From Pseudooceanicola antarcticus (lineage in GTDB: Bacteria; Pseudomonadota; Alphaproteobacteria; Rhodobacterales; Rhodobacteraceae), in assembly GCF_900215355.1 (NCBI RefSeq), contig NZ_OBEA01000004.1:62001-126000 (forward strand): 64,000 nt of DNA, written 5' to 3'. Both the position numbers and the translations under genes were made by a program. Positions 31,400 to 40,257 of the stretch are shown piece by piece. Numbering within the stretch: position 1 is the first letter of the stretch; each line of letters opens with the position of its first letter. Below the pieces are notes generated by a model. The model worked only from the letters and a program-made list of their open reading frames with translations. It did not search any database and was not told the origin of the DNA.

Positions 31400-31439
31400 C
31401 TGCCGAAGCCTCGGGCAGGGCGCGCAGGCCGTGCCGGTC

Positions 31440-32549
31440 TCAGAAGCGGTAGGCGATCTTCAGGCCGAGCGCCGTGGCGCTGTTGTCGTTGAAGTCCGCG
31501 TGGGGGGTGTCGGGCGTGCCGGTTTCCGGCGTCGCGTCACCCAGCCAGACGTAGCTCACCCCGCCCGAGACCTCGAGCGCCTCGGTGACCTGGTAGCTCA
31601 GCCCCAGCGAGAGCTGGGTCGAGCCGGTGGAGGGGGCCAGCGGCGAGACCAGCGGATCGCCTGCCGCCTCGTAGGCAACCGAGACCTGCCCCGCGAGCTT
31701 CGGCGTGAAGCGGCGGCCGACGCCCAGGCGGTAGGTGGTGGTATCGCTCAGGTCGACCAGGTCGGTGTCCGAGAACTGCGGGCGGATCTTGAAGGCCGAG
31801 TGCTTCACATGGCGGATGCTGGCCATCAGCAGCGTGTCCGCCGCGATGCCGGTCTGGAATTCCAGCTGCAGCGATTCCGGGGTCTTGGAGCTCATGGTGC
31901 CCGCCAGGCCCATCGGGGCCAGCCCGTATTCGACCGTATCGAAATCATGGCTGATCTCGGAGTTGTAGGTCAGCGCGAGGCGCAGGGCGATCTCGGGGAT
32001 CTCGTAGGCCGCACCCAGCACGTAGCCGGTGCCCGCGCCGTTGTTCAGCTCGACCGAATAGCCGGTGAGGCCACCCGGCGGTGCGCCGCCATAGGCCAGG
32101 CCGTCCAGGGTGATCTGACCTTCGGCGGTCTGGCGACGGATGCCGCCGAAGACGCTCACCCGGTCGGTGGCCTGGTACTTGGCCAGCAGGGTCAGCGCGG
32201 TGACATCGGCCTTGGCCATGGTGCCATCCAGCCGCTGGTTGGCGCCGCCGTAGTCGTATTCGATATCCGCGCCGAAGGGGGTGTCGTAGATCAGCGCCAC
32301 GGCCACCTTCTCGGACAGATCGAACTTCAGGCCGAAGCTGGGCAGGCCGTAGCTGTTGCCCACGTTGCCGATGTCGTTGCCGGAATAGTCACGCCCCGTC
32401 AGCGAGGGGCTGACAGCGCCGTAACTCAGCTCCATCCGGTTGCCTTCGGCAAACAGAAGCATGGCGGATTGGCTCGTGCGCTCGATGCCGCCCGCATGGG
32501 CCGCCGTCGCGCCGAGCAACGTCAAAAGGACGCTTGCTTGAACTTTCAT
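31440..32549 (-). CDS. FadL/OmpP1-family outer-membrane transporter (1)
   Basis: 369 residues from ATG 32549, preceded by GGAGGAGA. Signal peptide cut after AHA (about residue 19), then the FadL N-terminal plug region GGIERTSQSAMLLFAEGNRMEL, repeated amphipathic strands, and a C-terminal Phe (KIAYRF) typical of outer-membrane barrels. FadL proteins take up long-chain fatty acids or other hydrophobic compounds; the ligand here is unknown. Tandem paralogue of 32792-33883, each with its own upstream region and terminator. Confidence 0.9.
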   Translation of the reverse strand: MKVQASVLLTLLGATAAHAGGIERTSQSAMLLFAEGNRMELSYGAVSPSLTGRDYSGNDIGNVGNSYGLPSFGLKFDLSEKVAVALIYDTPFGADIEYDYGGANQRLDGTMAKADVTALTLLAKYQATDRVSVFGGIRRQTAEGQITLDGLAYGGAPPGGLTGYSVELNNGAGTGYVLGAAYEIPEIALRLALTYNSEISHDFDTVEYGLAPMGLAGTMSSKTPESLQLEFQTGIAADTLLMASIRHVKHSAFKIRPQFSDTDLVDLSDTTTYRLGVGRRFTPKLAGQVSVAYEAAGDPLVSPLAPSTGSTQLSLGLSYQVTEALEVSGGVSYVWLGDATPETGTPDTPHADFNDNSATALGLKIAYRF

Positions 32550-32566
32550 GTTGTCTCCTCCCAACT

Positions 32567-32734
32567 CAGACTTGCGTCTGCGAGCCTTCAGCCTAAGCCC
32601 GGCACTCGGAGCGGGGCAATCGCGCCAGGAAGTTGACGTTGGGGGAAGTCTACGTAACGTAGCGTCGGATTCTGCGGAATGTGGCGCCCATGTCATACCG
32701 CATTGCGGAAATACAACGGTTTCAGGTTCCGCAA
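32567..32734 (-). promoter_or_regulatory. Upstream region of the first fadL-type gene
   Basis: Holds several dyads: a leader hairpin CAGAC/GTCTG (32567-32571 with 32576-32580); CTACGT-A-ACGTAG (32650-32662), perfect around one base; and TTGCGGAA/TTCCGCAA (32703-32710 with 32727-32734). TGCGGAA occurs once more at 32673-32679. These look like regulator sites; none matches a box I can name with confidence. Confidence 0.45.
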
Positions 32735-32750
32735 AGCGGCAATAGGGCGA

Positions 32751-32775
32751 GGTGCCGCCCGAAACGGGCGACACC
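32751..32775 (-). terminator. Hairpin after the second fadL-type gene
   Basis: GGTGCCGCCCG (32751-32761) pairs with CGGGCGACACC (32765-32775) with one mismatch, 17 bases past the stop at 32792. No T-run; a weak terminator. Confidence 0.45.
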
Positions 32776-32791
32776 GGGGATCACGCGGCGA

Positions 32792-33883
32792 TCAGAAACG
32801 ATAGGTCATCTTCAGGCCGACGGCGGTCAGGGAATTGTCCTCGAAGCGGCCCACGGTGCTGCCGCCAACGGTGGCATTGGCATCGTTGTAGAGCCGGTAG
32901 CTGAGACCACCCGCGATCTCCATCTGCTCGGTCGCCTTGTAGGAGACCCCGAGGGAGAGCTGCTTGTAGCCGTCATAGGGCGAGGTCGAGCTGGCATCCT
33001 GGGTCACCTTCGGCTCGAAGGCATAGGTCAGCGAACCCGAGAGCTTGCGGCTGAAGGCGCGGCCGACACCGATGCGGTAGGTGGTGCTGTCGTTCAGATT
33101 GACCAGGTTGCTGCCCAGAACGGAGGGGGTCAGCTGGAAGGCCGAATGTTCGACCCAGCGGGCCGAGGCCGTCAGGATGGTGCGGGCGTCCAGGGCGTGC
33201 TGGAAGTCGATGTTGATCGACTGCGGCGTCACGCTGGCGGTATCCGCCGATGCGCCCAAGGAGGCGCCGTCGAATGTCTCGGTGGTGGGGTAGTCGTACT
33301 TGACCTCGGAGTTGTAGGTCAGGGCCAGCCGCATGGCGCGCTCGGGCACCTCGTAGGCGACACCCAGCACGTAGCCGAGCCCGGTCTGGTCCTCGAAGGT
33401 GACCTCGTAGGGTTGGTCGGGCAGGCCGGCATAGGCCGCGCCGTCCAGGATCGTGTAGCCGCCGGACCGCTGGATTCGCAGACCGCCGAAGGCGCTGAAG
33501 TTCTTGCTGGCCTGGTACTTGGCCAGGATCGTCGCGGCGCTGGTGTCGGCATAGGCTTCCTGCCCGTCCAGCACGGCGCTCGACGAGCCATAGACGATGT
33601 CAGAGCCCCAGGGTTTGTCCAGGATGAGCGCCATGGCCCATTTCTCGTTCAGATCCATCTTCAACGAGAGCGAGGGCGAGGTAAAATCCTGGGCGATGTC
33701 GCCCGAGGGGTTCGTGTCCGACATGACGCCGGACAGTTTCGGCATCACCCGCGCCACGCCCAGCTCTACCAGGTTCCCCTTCTGGTACAGGATCATCGCG
33801 GATTGCGGCGTGCGTTCGGTCCCTCCGGCATGCGCCATGGACGCGCCGATCAGCGCCAGTAAGGCGCCAGCTTGCAGTTTCAT
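32792..33883 (-). CDS. FadL/OmpP1-family outer-membrane transporter (2)
   Basis: 363 residues from ATG 33883 with GGGAGGAA upstream. Same build as its neighbour: signal peptide ending AHA, plug GGTERTPQSAMILYQKGNLVEL, barrel strands, C-terminal KMTYRF. The two share most conserved positions (for example the ALTYNSE strand and TTYRxGVGRxF), so they arose by tandem duplication and have since diverged. Ligand unknown. Confidence 0.9.
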   Translation of the reverse strand: MKLQAGALLALIGASMAHAGGTERTPQSAMILYQKGNLVELGVARVMPKLSGVMSDTNPSGDIAQDFTSPSLSLKMDLNEKWAMALILDKPWGSDIVYGSSSAVLDGQEAYADTSAATILAKYQASKNFSAFGGLRIQRSGGYTILDGAAYAGLPDQPYEVTFEDQTGLGYVLGVAYEVPERAMRLALTYNSEVKYDYPTTETFDGASLGASADTASVTPQSINIDFQHALDARTILTASARWVEHSAFQLTPSVLGSNLVNLNDSTTYRIGVGRAFSRKLSGSLTYAFEPKVTQDASSTSPYDGYKQLSLGVSYKATEQMEIAGGLSYRLYNDANATVGGSTVGRFEDNSLTAVGLKMTYRF

Positions 33884-33900
33884 TTCATGTTCCTCCCAAA

Positions 33901-33994
33901 ACAGAATGTCGTGCAGACCATTCTGTGGGCAACATTCTTGCGACCGCAGTGGTGCGGATCAATGACAGATCAAATGAAGATCAGATTTGCGGAA
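33901..33994 (-). promoter_or_regulatory. Upstream region of the second fadL-type gene
   Basis: ACAGAATG/CATTCTGT (33901-33908 with 33919-33926, 10-base loop) lies 17 bases above the start codon, in the same place as the leader hairpin of the first fadL-type gene. TTGCGGAA (33987-33994) repeats the motif found at 32703. Confidence 0.45.
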
Positions 33995-34110
33995 TGAAAT
34001 TTCGCCAAGCGGGAATATCTGTGGCCAATCTGCCATATCGCTTTTGCACAGCGAAAATCTCGTTCCGGCAGGCGGAATTCTTGCGGGGCTGAACTGCTTG
34101 GAAGCAAACG

Positions 34111-34132
34111 AAAATCACGCTGCGCAGCAGCG
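34111..34132 (-). terminator. Terminator of the DMT transporter gene
   Basis: Minus-strand stem CGCTGC/GCAGCG (34127-34132 with 34118-34123), then TGATTTT ending at 34111. It lies just past the stop at 34144. Confidence 0.6.
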
Positions 34133-34143
34133 AATCGAAGGCC

Positions 34144-35025
34144 TCAGCTGGCGGCCACGCGGGGCCGGGTCTCGGAACGGATGTTGATCACGTTCCCGGC
34201 GAAGATGACCACGGCACCGGCCAGAACCCAGAGATCGAAGGGCTCCGAGGCGAAGAGAACGCCGAGCAGGGCCGCAAGGGGCAGGCGGGTGAAGTCGATG
34301 GGCACCACCACGGTGGCGGGCGCAAAGCTGAGCGCCGTGGTGACGCAGAAATGCGCGAAGAGGCCACAGCAGCCGACCAGCACCAGCAGCGGCAGGGTCT
34401 GCGCGGTGGGCAGGGCGAAGTCCAAGTCGTAGCCGCCGCAGATCAGGCCCATCACGGTCTGGGTCACCGTCATCCAGAAGATGATCGACAGGGTCGACAC
34501 GTCACGGGTTAGCCGCTTGGTGGTGACCATGGTCACCGCGAAGGCGATGGCGCAGCAGGCGGCGGCGATGACGCCGGGCGACAGCTCTTGCGCGCCGGGG
34601 CGGGTGACCATCAGGATGCCGATGAAGCCAAGGCCCGCGGCCAGCACCCGCATCGTCGTCAGCCTTTCGCCCAGCACCAGCGGCGAGAGCACCAGCACCC
34701 AGAGCGGAGAGGTGAACTCCAGCGCGAAGACCTGCGCGATCGGGATCGAGGCCACGGCGAAGAACCACAGGTTCTGGCCGGTGAAATGGGCGATGTTGCG
34801 CCCAATCTGCAGACCCATCCGCCTGGTCGAGACCTTGCCCCAGCTTCCCCGCAGGGTGATCAGGGTGACCATGATCGCGACGCCGGTCAGCGACCGCCAG
34901 GTCATGATCTCGAAGGTGTCGAGGCTCGTTGACAGGGCCCGGCCGGCGAAAGCCATGGTCAGGAAGGAGGCCACCGCGCCGCTCATCCAGAGGACGGCGC
35001 GCAGGATGTCTTGACGGGTCGTCAC
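34144..35025 (-). CDS. DMT-superfamily (EamA) transporter
   Basis: 293 residues with about ten hydrophobic helices in two EamA repeats, an exporter of metabolites or amino acids of unknown specificity. The start is taken as GTG 35025 (VTTRQDILRAVLW), which keeps the first helix complete; ATG 34986 (MSGAVASF) is an alternative that trims its first turn. The frame is open far upstream but that extension overlaps the DUF1697 gene and has no membrane character. Confidence 0.85.
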   Translation of the reverse strand: MTTRQDILRAVLWMSGAVASFLTMAFAGRALSTSLDTFEIMTWRSLTGVAIMVTLITLRGSWGKVSTRRMGLQIGRNIAHFTGQNLWFFAVASIPIAQVFALEFTSPLWVLVLSPLVLGERLTTMRVLAAGLGFIGILMVTRPGAQELSPGVIAAACCAIAFAVTMVTTKRLTRDVSTLSIIFWMTVTQTVMGLICGGYDLDFALPTAQTLPLLVLVGCCGLFAHFCVTTALSFAPATVVVPIDFTRLPLAALLGVLFASEPFDLWVLAGAVVIFAGNVINIRSETRPRVAAS

Positions 35026-35102
35026 GGGGGGTGCCTGCAGATTTGCTTGACTGGTCAGACGCTCTAATGGACCGGAGCGTCTCCGGGTGCAACCCTCGGC
35101 GC

Positions 35103-35624
35103 TCAGGCCAGCGAAAGCATCTTCTCGACCGTGTTCAGATTGCGCAGGGTGACCGGCAGCCCCATGGCGGGCTCGATCCTGCCCGAGAGCTTCGATCTGC
35201 CGATGCCATTGGGCGTATGCAGGTAGAGGCAATGATCCCCGAGGGCCAGTTCCTCACCCTGGGTGCAATAGCCCGCGAGGCGGTCGAGCGCATCCCCGGC
35301 AGTGGCGCCCCGGAAGAGGCCCATGTGGGTCATCCTGGGGGCGGTGCCCGCGAAGGGCAGGGCGGCGCGGGCCGCCTTCAGCAAGGGGGCCTCTAGCGCC
35401 ACGGCACCGGGTCGGAACCCCGCCAGCGCCTCGATCTGCCCGCCCAGCCAGTCCTCGACCGCGGCGGCAGAGGTCTCGTCCAGGTCGAGCGCAAGGTTGC
35501 CGCTCTGGATGTAGCTTTGCACATTGCCGGCGCCCGCCCCGGCCAGCGCGTCACGCAGCGGCGCCATCGCCAGCTTGCCGGTGCCGCCCACGTTCACCGC
35601 GCGCAGGAAGATCAGCCATCTCAT
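35103..35624 (-). CDS. DUF1697 protein
   Basis: 173 residues, DUF1697. The N terminus MRWLIFLRAVNVGGTGKL and the segment YIQSGNLALD are the family hallmarks; no biochemical role is established. ATG 35624 overlaps the TGA of the antiporter by four bases, so the two are co-translated. Confidence 0.87.
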   Translation of the reverse strand: MRWLIFLRAVNVGGTGKLAMAPLRDALAGAGAGNVQSYIQSGNLALDLDETSAAAVEDWLGGQIEALAGFRPGAVALEAPLLKAARAALPFAGTAPRMTHMGLFRGATAGDALDRLAGYCTQGEELALGDHCLYLHTPNGIGRSKLSGRIEPAMGLPVTLRNLNTVEKMLSLA

Positions 35625-36883
35625 ACCAGGTCGGGCTCCCGCCCCACCTTGGCCGCCAGTTTGCCGACGGTCAGCCCCTGCACCAGGATCGAGAAGATCA
35701 CCACGGCATAGGTCGCGGTCAGGATCAGCGGCTTCCATTCCCCCTCGGGCAGCGACAGCGCCAGGGCGACCGAGATACCGCCCTTCAGCCCGCCCCAGGT
35801 CATGATCGGCAGGGTTCCGGGGCCGAAATCGCGGAAGGGCTTGAGGATCAGCAGCGGCAGCGCCACTGCCCCCAGGCGCGCCACCAGCGCCAGGACGATG
35901 GCAAGGGCCGCGGCGGCGAAGTAGTTGGGCTCCAGCTGCACGGCGAAGACCTCGAGCCCGATGAGCAGGAAGAGGACCGCGTTCAGGATCTCGTCGATGA
36001 GGTGCCAGAAGGTCTCGACATAATCGCGGGTCTTCTCGGACATGCCGTGGCGCGCACCGATGTCGCCGATCAGCAGACCGGCGCAGACCGCCATGATCGG
36101 CGCCGAGACATGCAGTGCCACCGACAGCTCGTAGCCGCCGAAGGCCAGCGCCAGCGTGATCAGCACCTCGAGCGAGGGATCGTCGATGCGGCGCATGACG
36201 CGGAAGACTAGGTAGCCCAGCACCAGCCCCAGGACCGCGCCGCCAAGCGCCTCCTGGGCAAAGAGCTGTGCCGCGGCGGCCAGCTGGTTGGTCTCTTCCC
36301 CGCTGCCGTGGCCGGCGGTGGCGCCGAAGGCGATGCCGACGAGGACCAGGTAGACCACGTAGCCCACGCCATCGTTGAACAGGCTCTCTCCGGCGATGGT
36401 GGTTTCCAGACTGCGGCGCAGGTTGGCCTCGCGCAGGACGCCCAGCACCGCCACCGGATCTGTGGGAGAGATCAGCGCCCCGAAGACCAGCGCCACCAGC
36501 AGCGGCATGCCGGTGATCCAGGCAAAGCCCAGTCCCGCGATGGCGGTCGAGATGCCGACGCCGAGCGTGGCCATCAACAGCACCACCGGCCATTGCGCCC
36601 GCAGGTCCGAGAGTTTCACATGCAGCGCCCCGGCAAAGAGCAGCAGGCCCAGCATCCCTTCAAGCAGCGCGTCCGAGAAGTCGATGCCCAGCACCAGGCT
36701 GCGGATCTGGTCGGCCAGGGCGAAATCGGCCAGCGCCAGGTCGATCCCCAGCATCGCCAGCGAGGTGGCCAGCGCCACCAGCAGGATGCCGATGGAGGAG
36801 GGCAGCCTGAGGAAGAAGTAGTTCACCGTGCCGAAACCCGCGGCGAGCACGATCAGAAGCGAAGCGATTTGAAGAATGTTCAT
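35621..36883 (-). CDS. CPA1-family cation/proton antiporter
   Basis: 420 residues, about twelve membrane helices, Na+(K+)/H+ exchanger of the NhaP type in the inner membrane. Family features are FGALISPTDPVAVLGVLREA (the paired ion-site region), ETTIAGESLFNDGVGYVVYL with the conserved Asn-Asp, and a late GLKGGISVALAL helix. It has no long cytoplasmic tail, so the RCK-type control of some relatives is absent. Co-translated with DUF1697. Confidence 0.92.
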   Translation of the reverse strand: MNILQIASLLIVLAAGFGTVNYFFLRLPSSIGILLVALATSLAMLGIDLALADFALADQIRSLVLGIDFSDALLEGMLGLLLFAGALHVKLSDLRAQWPVVLLMATLGVGISTAIAGLGFAWITGMPLLVALVFGALISPTDPVAVLGVLREANLRRSLETTIAGESLFNDGVGYVVYLVLVGIAFGATAGHGSGEETNQLAAAAQLFAQEALGGAVLGLVLGYLVFRVMRRIDDPSLEVLITLALAFGGYELSVALHVSAPIMAVCAGLLIGDIGARHGMSEKTRDYVETFWHLIDEILNAVLFLLIGLEVFAVQLEPNYFAAAALAIVLALVARLGAVALPLLILKPFRDFGPGTLPIMTWGGLKGGISVALALSLPEGEWKPLILTATYAVVIFSILVQGLTVGKLAAKVGREPDLV

Positions 36884-36936
36884 GTGAAAACCAGTGCTGG
36901 ATATCTGCCAGACCTAGCACGCGGTCCGGGGGCTGG

Positions 36937-37638
36937 CTATTCCCCGCGCCGCGAGATCCGGCAGCGGATCGGCAGGTGGTCCGAGGCCACCTGCGCGGGC
37001 CGCGTGGTCACCGCCTCGACGGGCGAGGCGCTCAGGTCGCGGCTGATCCCGATGCGGTCGAGCGGCGCCACGGGGCGGGCCGAGGGGAAGCTTGCCGGAG
37101 AGACCTGCAGATCGACCCAGCCCAGCTCTGCATCCAGGTCGCGGGCCTTGCCCCAGGCATTGAAATCCCCGGCGATCAGGGTGGGCATGCGCGGCAGCGG
37201 CTCGAAGGCGCGGCGCAGGGCGGCGCATTGCAGCCGCCGCCAGCGCGCCACCAGGCCAAGGTGGACGCCGATGACCCTGAGCGGCCCGATCGCCGTTTCC
37301 AGCTCCGCCAGGATGGCACCGCGCGGCTCGAGGCCGGGCAGCTCCAGCCGCTCGCAACGGGTGATCGAGATCCCCTGCCGCAAGAGCAGCGCATTGCCGT
37401 GCCAGCCCAGCGAGGGCCCCTGTCCGAATGGCGCGATCTGCCAGCCCTCGGCGCGGATCATGTCGTGGGGCAGGGCGGCGGGACGGGGGGCCATACGCTT
37501 GTCGGCCTCCTGCAGGATGACCACCTCGGCGCCGGTGGCGTCGATCACGTCAAGGCTGCGTCCGGGGTTGCGGCGCAGATCGAGGCCGACACATTTTTGC
37601 AGGTTGTAGCTTGCGATCCCAAGCGAAGGCGCTTTCAT
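36937..37638 (-). CDS. Endonuclease/exonuclease/phosphatase family protein
   Basis: 233 residues. The EEP fold is marked by ASYNLQKC at the N terminus, ILQEADKR with the metal-binding Glu, GDFNAWGKA, and the C-terminal SDHLPI with catalytic Asp-His. The substrate could be DNA, a phospholipid or a phosphoester. It is divergent from the YjdF-like gene, 36 bases apart. Confidence 0.87.
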   Translation of the reverse strand: MKAPSLGIASYNLQKCVGLDLRRNPGRSLDVIDATGAEVVILQEADKRMAPRPAALPHDMIRAEGWQIAPFGQGPSLGWHGNALLLRQGISITRCERLELPGLEPRGAILAELETAIGPLRVIGVHLGLVARWRRLQCAALRRAFEPLPRMPTLIAGDFNAWGKARDLDAELGWVDLQVSPASFPSARPVAPLDRIGISRDLSASPVEAVTTRPAQVASDHLPIRCRISRRGE

Positions 37639-37674
37639 GGGGACTGTGTGCCATTGTCCGGGTGAGGCTTCCAG

Positions 37675-38331
37675 ATGTTTCGGGAATTATCCATTGTCAC
37701 GAAGCTGATATGGCTGTCGTTGCTGTTTTCCATCGCGGAGTCGCTGATCCTCGGACGCTGGTCCCTGGCCTTCATCGCGGCGATGACCCTGACCGTCTCC
37801 ATGTCCCCCTTCCTCGTTGCCCGCTGGATGCATCTGCGCGTGCCGCCCAGTTTCATGGCCGCCGTGGTGGCCTTCATCTGGGGCACGCTCTTCCTCGGTG
37901 AGGTCTTCGACTTCTACAACCGTTACTGGTGGTGGGACGTGGTGATGCATGGCGGCTCGGCCATCGGTTTCGGCATGATCGGCTTCATCCTGGTCTTTGC
38001 CATGTTCCAGGGCGACCGCTACGCCGCGCCGCCCATTGCCATCGCCTTCTTCGCCTATGCCTTCGCCGTCTCCATCGGCGCAACATGGGAGGTTTTCGAG
38101 TTCGCCATGGACCAGATCTTTGGCCTCAACATGCAGAAATCGGGGCTGGAAGACACCATGTGGGACCTGATCGTCGACCATGTCGGCGCGATCTTCGGCG
38201 CCTCGGTGGGCTTTGCCTATCTCAAGGGACAGGAGCGCGGCGGCCTCACGGGTCTCATCCACCAGTTCGTCGACCGCAACCCTCGTCTCTTCCGGCACCT
38301 GAAGGAGTGGCAGGACCGGCACGACCTCTAG
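37675..38331 (+). CDS. YjdF/DUF2238-like membrane protein
   Basis: 218 residues with about six helices in the first 170 residues, then a hydrophilic tail. FDFYNRYWWWDVVMHGGSAIG and EVFEFAMDQIFGLNMQKSG are conserved in the DUF2238 (YjdF) family, of unknown function; the HGG and the acidic residues suggest metal binding. Converges with selO: the two stop codons interlock in one CTAG at 38328-38331. Confidence 0.83.
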   Translation: MFRELSIVTKLIWLSLLFSIAESLILGRWSLAFIAAMTLTVSMSPFLVARWMHLRVPPSFMAAVVAFIWGTLFLGEVFDFYNRYWWWDVVMHGGSAIGFGMIGFILVFAMFQGDRYAAPPIAIAFFAYAFAVSIGATWEVFEFAMDQIFGLNMQKSGLEDTMWDLIVDHVGAIFGASVGFAYLKGQERGGLTGLIHQFVDRNPRLFRHLKEWQDRHDL

Positions 38332-39755
38332 GTGCCGCAGAAGGTCGCCTCGACCACCTCTTCGGGGCGCGGCGGGGCGGCATAGGCGCTGTTCTCTTCG
38401 CTCAGCGTGAAGGGATCTGCGAGCACCTCGTGCAGCTTGCGGAAGGGCGCGAGATTGCCCTCATGGGCTGCGGCCAGGGCTTCCTCCACCCGGTGATTGC
38501 GCGGGATGACGGCGGGGTTCACCCGCGCCATGAGAGTTTGCGGATCGGCCTCGGAGGCAATACGGGCCTCCCAGTCCTTCCGCCAGGCCGAGAAACCTGC
38601 CTTGTCCGAAAAGAGCTCCTCGGCCTTCGCCGGATCATCGCCTATCGCGCGGAAGCTGTTGGTGAAATCGGCGCCCTCGTTCTGCATCAGGCTCAGCAGG
38701 GTCTCCAGCAGGGCACGGTCTTCCTCCTGCGCCTGCGCGATCCCAAGCTTCTGGCCGAAGCGCCTCAGCGTGGCCGCGTCGATGAGCGCGGGCATGGCAT
38801 GGACGGCTTGTGTATAGGCTTCGACCTGCGCTTCGGCGTCCTCTTCCAGCAGCAGCAGGGCCGAGGCCAGCTGGGCCATGTTCCAGGGCAGGATATGGCG
38901 CTGGCTATCGTAGGCATAGCGCCCCTGCCGGTCGATGGAAGAGAAGACGGTCTGCGGATGGTAGGCATCCATGAAGGCGCAGGGGCCGTAGTCGATGGTC
39001 TCGCCCGAGATCGTCGTATTGTCGGTATTCATCACGCCGTGGATGAAGCCGAGCGACAGCCACTGCGCCACCAGCTCGGCCTGCCGCGCGATGACGCCCT
39101 TCAGGAAGGCCAGCGGGCTGTCGGCCTGCGGGTCATGGCGGGCAATGGCGTGCTCCATCAGCAGGCGCATGCGGGCCGGATCGCGGCGTCCGGCGAAGAA
39201 CTCGAAATGGCCGACGCGCAGGTGCGAGCTGGCAACCCGCGTCAGCACGGCGCCGGGCAGGGCGGTTTCACGGTAGATCGTGTCGCCGGTGGCCACGGCA
39301 GCCAGCGAGCGCGTGGTCGGCACACCAAGCGCCGCCATCGCCTCGGAGACCAGGTATTCGCGCAGCACCGGACCGATCCCCGCCAAGCCGTCGCCGCCGC
39401 GCGAGAACGCGGTGCGGCCAGAGCCCTTCAGCTGGATGTCCCGGCGCTGGCCGTTCCGGTCCACCACCTCGCCGATCAGCAGCGCGCGGCCATCGCCAAG
39501 TTGCGGAGAGAACCCGCCGAACTGGTGGCCGGCATAGGCCTGGGCCAGGGGGTCGGCGCCCTCGGGCAGGCAGTTGCCCGCGAAGACCTGGGCCAGCTCT
39601 TCCGGCGGTGCCTCGCCGGTCATGCCCAGCTCGGCGGCCAGCGGCGCGTTGAAGGCCAGCAGCTCGGGCGCGCTGGCGGGGCGCGGCGGCTGGCGCAGGA
39701 AGAAGCCCTCGGGCAGGGCGGCGTAGCTGTTGTCGAAGGGGAAGGCGATGCTCAT
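38328..39755 (-). CDS. selO: SelO-type protein adenylyltransferase
   Basis: Pseudokinase-fold enzyme that transfers AMP from ATP to protein Ser/Thr/Tyr, linked to redox stress. 475 residues (YdiU/UPF0061). Visible are the flipped ATP-site motifs LGDGRALLIGE, QLKGSGRTAFSRGGDGLAG, and NTDNTTISGETIDYGPCAFMD with catalytic Asp. The chain ends FCGT: the antepenultimate Cys sits where human SELENOO has selenocysteine. Convergent with the YjdF-like gene. Confidence 0.93.
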   Translation of the reverse strand: MSIAFPFDNSYAALPEGFFLRQPPRPASAPELLAFNAPLAAELGMTGEAPPEELAQVFAGNCLPEGADPLAQAYAGHQFGGFSPQLGDGRALLIGEVVDRNGQRRDIQLKGSGRTAFSRGGDGLAGIGPVLREYLVSEAMAALGVPTTRSLAAVATGDTIYRETALPGAVLTRVASSHLRVGHFEFFAGRRDPARMRLLMEHAIARHDPQADSPLAFLKGVIARQAELVAQWLSLGFIHGVMNTDNTTISGETIDYGPCAFMDAYHPQTVFSSIDRQGRYAYDSQRHILPWNMAQLASALLLLEEDAEAQVEAYTQAVHAMPALIDAATLRRFGQKLGIAQAQEEDRALLETLLSLMQNEGADFTNSFRAIGDDPAKAEELFSDKAGFSAWRKDWEARIASEADPQTLMARVNPAVIPRNHRVEEALAAAHEGNLAPFRKLHEVLADPFTLSEENSAYAAPPRPEEVVEATFCGT

Positions 39756-39810
39756 GGCCCATAGCTAGGGCCGATGAGCGGGTTTTGCCAGAGCCGCCGC
39801 GCCGTTGCGC

Positions 39811-40257
39811 TCAGAAGGCGCGCGACCAGATCAGCCCGTCGGGGGCTGCGCGGTATCCGCCGACGCGGGCCAGCCGCGCCAGGGCGTGATCCGCGCCGGG
39901 CGCCACCACCCGCAGGCGCTTCAGTCCGGCGGCGGCCAGGGCGCGGGGCAGGATCGACAGGAGCTCTCCGCCGATGCCGCGGCCACGGATGGCCGGGCGC
40001 ACCCAGATCTCGTCTAGGTCCGCCGCGAGGCCACCGGCCCCCAGCGACCAGCCGAAGGAGATCGCGGCATAGCCGATAGGCGCCCGCGTCGGGCCGGCGA
40101 TGTAGATCGCCCCATGCGGCGCGCCATCAAGGATCGGCCCGAGCGCCTCGCGCACGGCCCAATCCTCCGTCGCCAGGCCCAGCTCGGTGTGGCAGGCCCG
40201 GACCATCGGCAGCAACCGCTCCTCGTCGCCCATCCGGGCCAGGTGAAGTGCTGTCAA
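39811..40257 (-). CDS. GNAT-family N-acetyltransferase
   Basis: 148 residues. The acetyl-CoA binding motif is IRGRGIGGELLSIL (about 92-105), preceded by LDEIWVRP. The start is a TTG at 40257 that overlaps the TGA of the nucleoside hydrolase (TTGA); it keeps the first beta strand LHLARMGDEE intact. ATG 40233 (MGDEERLL) is an alternative. Co-translated with the hydrolase; substrate unknown. Confidence 0.8.
   Translation of the reverse strand: MTALHLARMGDEERLLPMVRACHTELGLATEDWAVREALGPILDGAPHGAIYIAGPTRAPIGYAAISFGWSLGAGGLAADLDEIWVRPAIRGRGIGGELLSILPRALAAAGLKRLRVVAPGADHALARLARVGGYRAAPDGLIWSRAF

Noticed and set aside
34144-35232. Longer DMT transporter starting at 35232
   Set aside because: The extension overlaps the DUF1697 gene, is hydrophilic and lacks a ribosome site; GTG 35025 is adequate.
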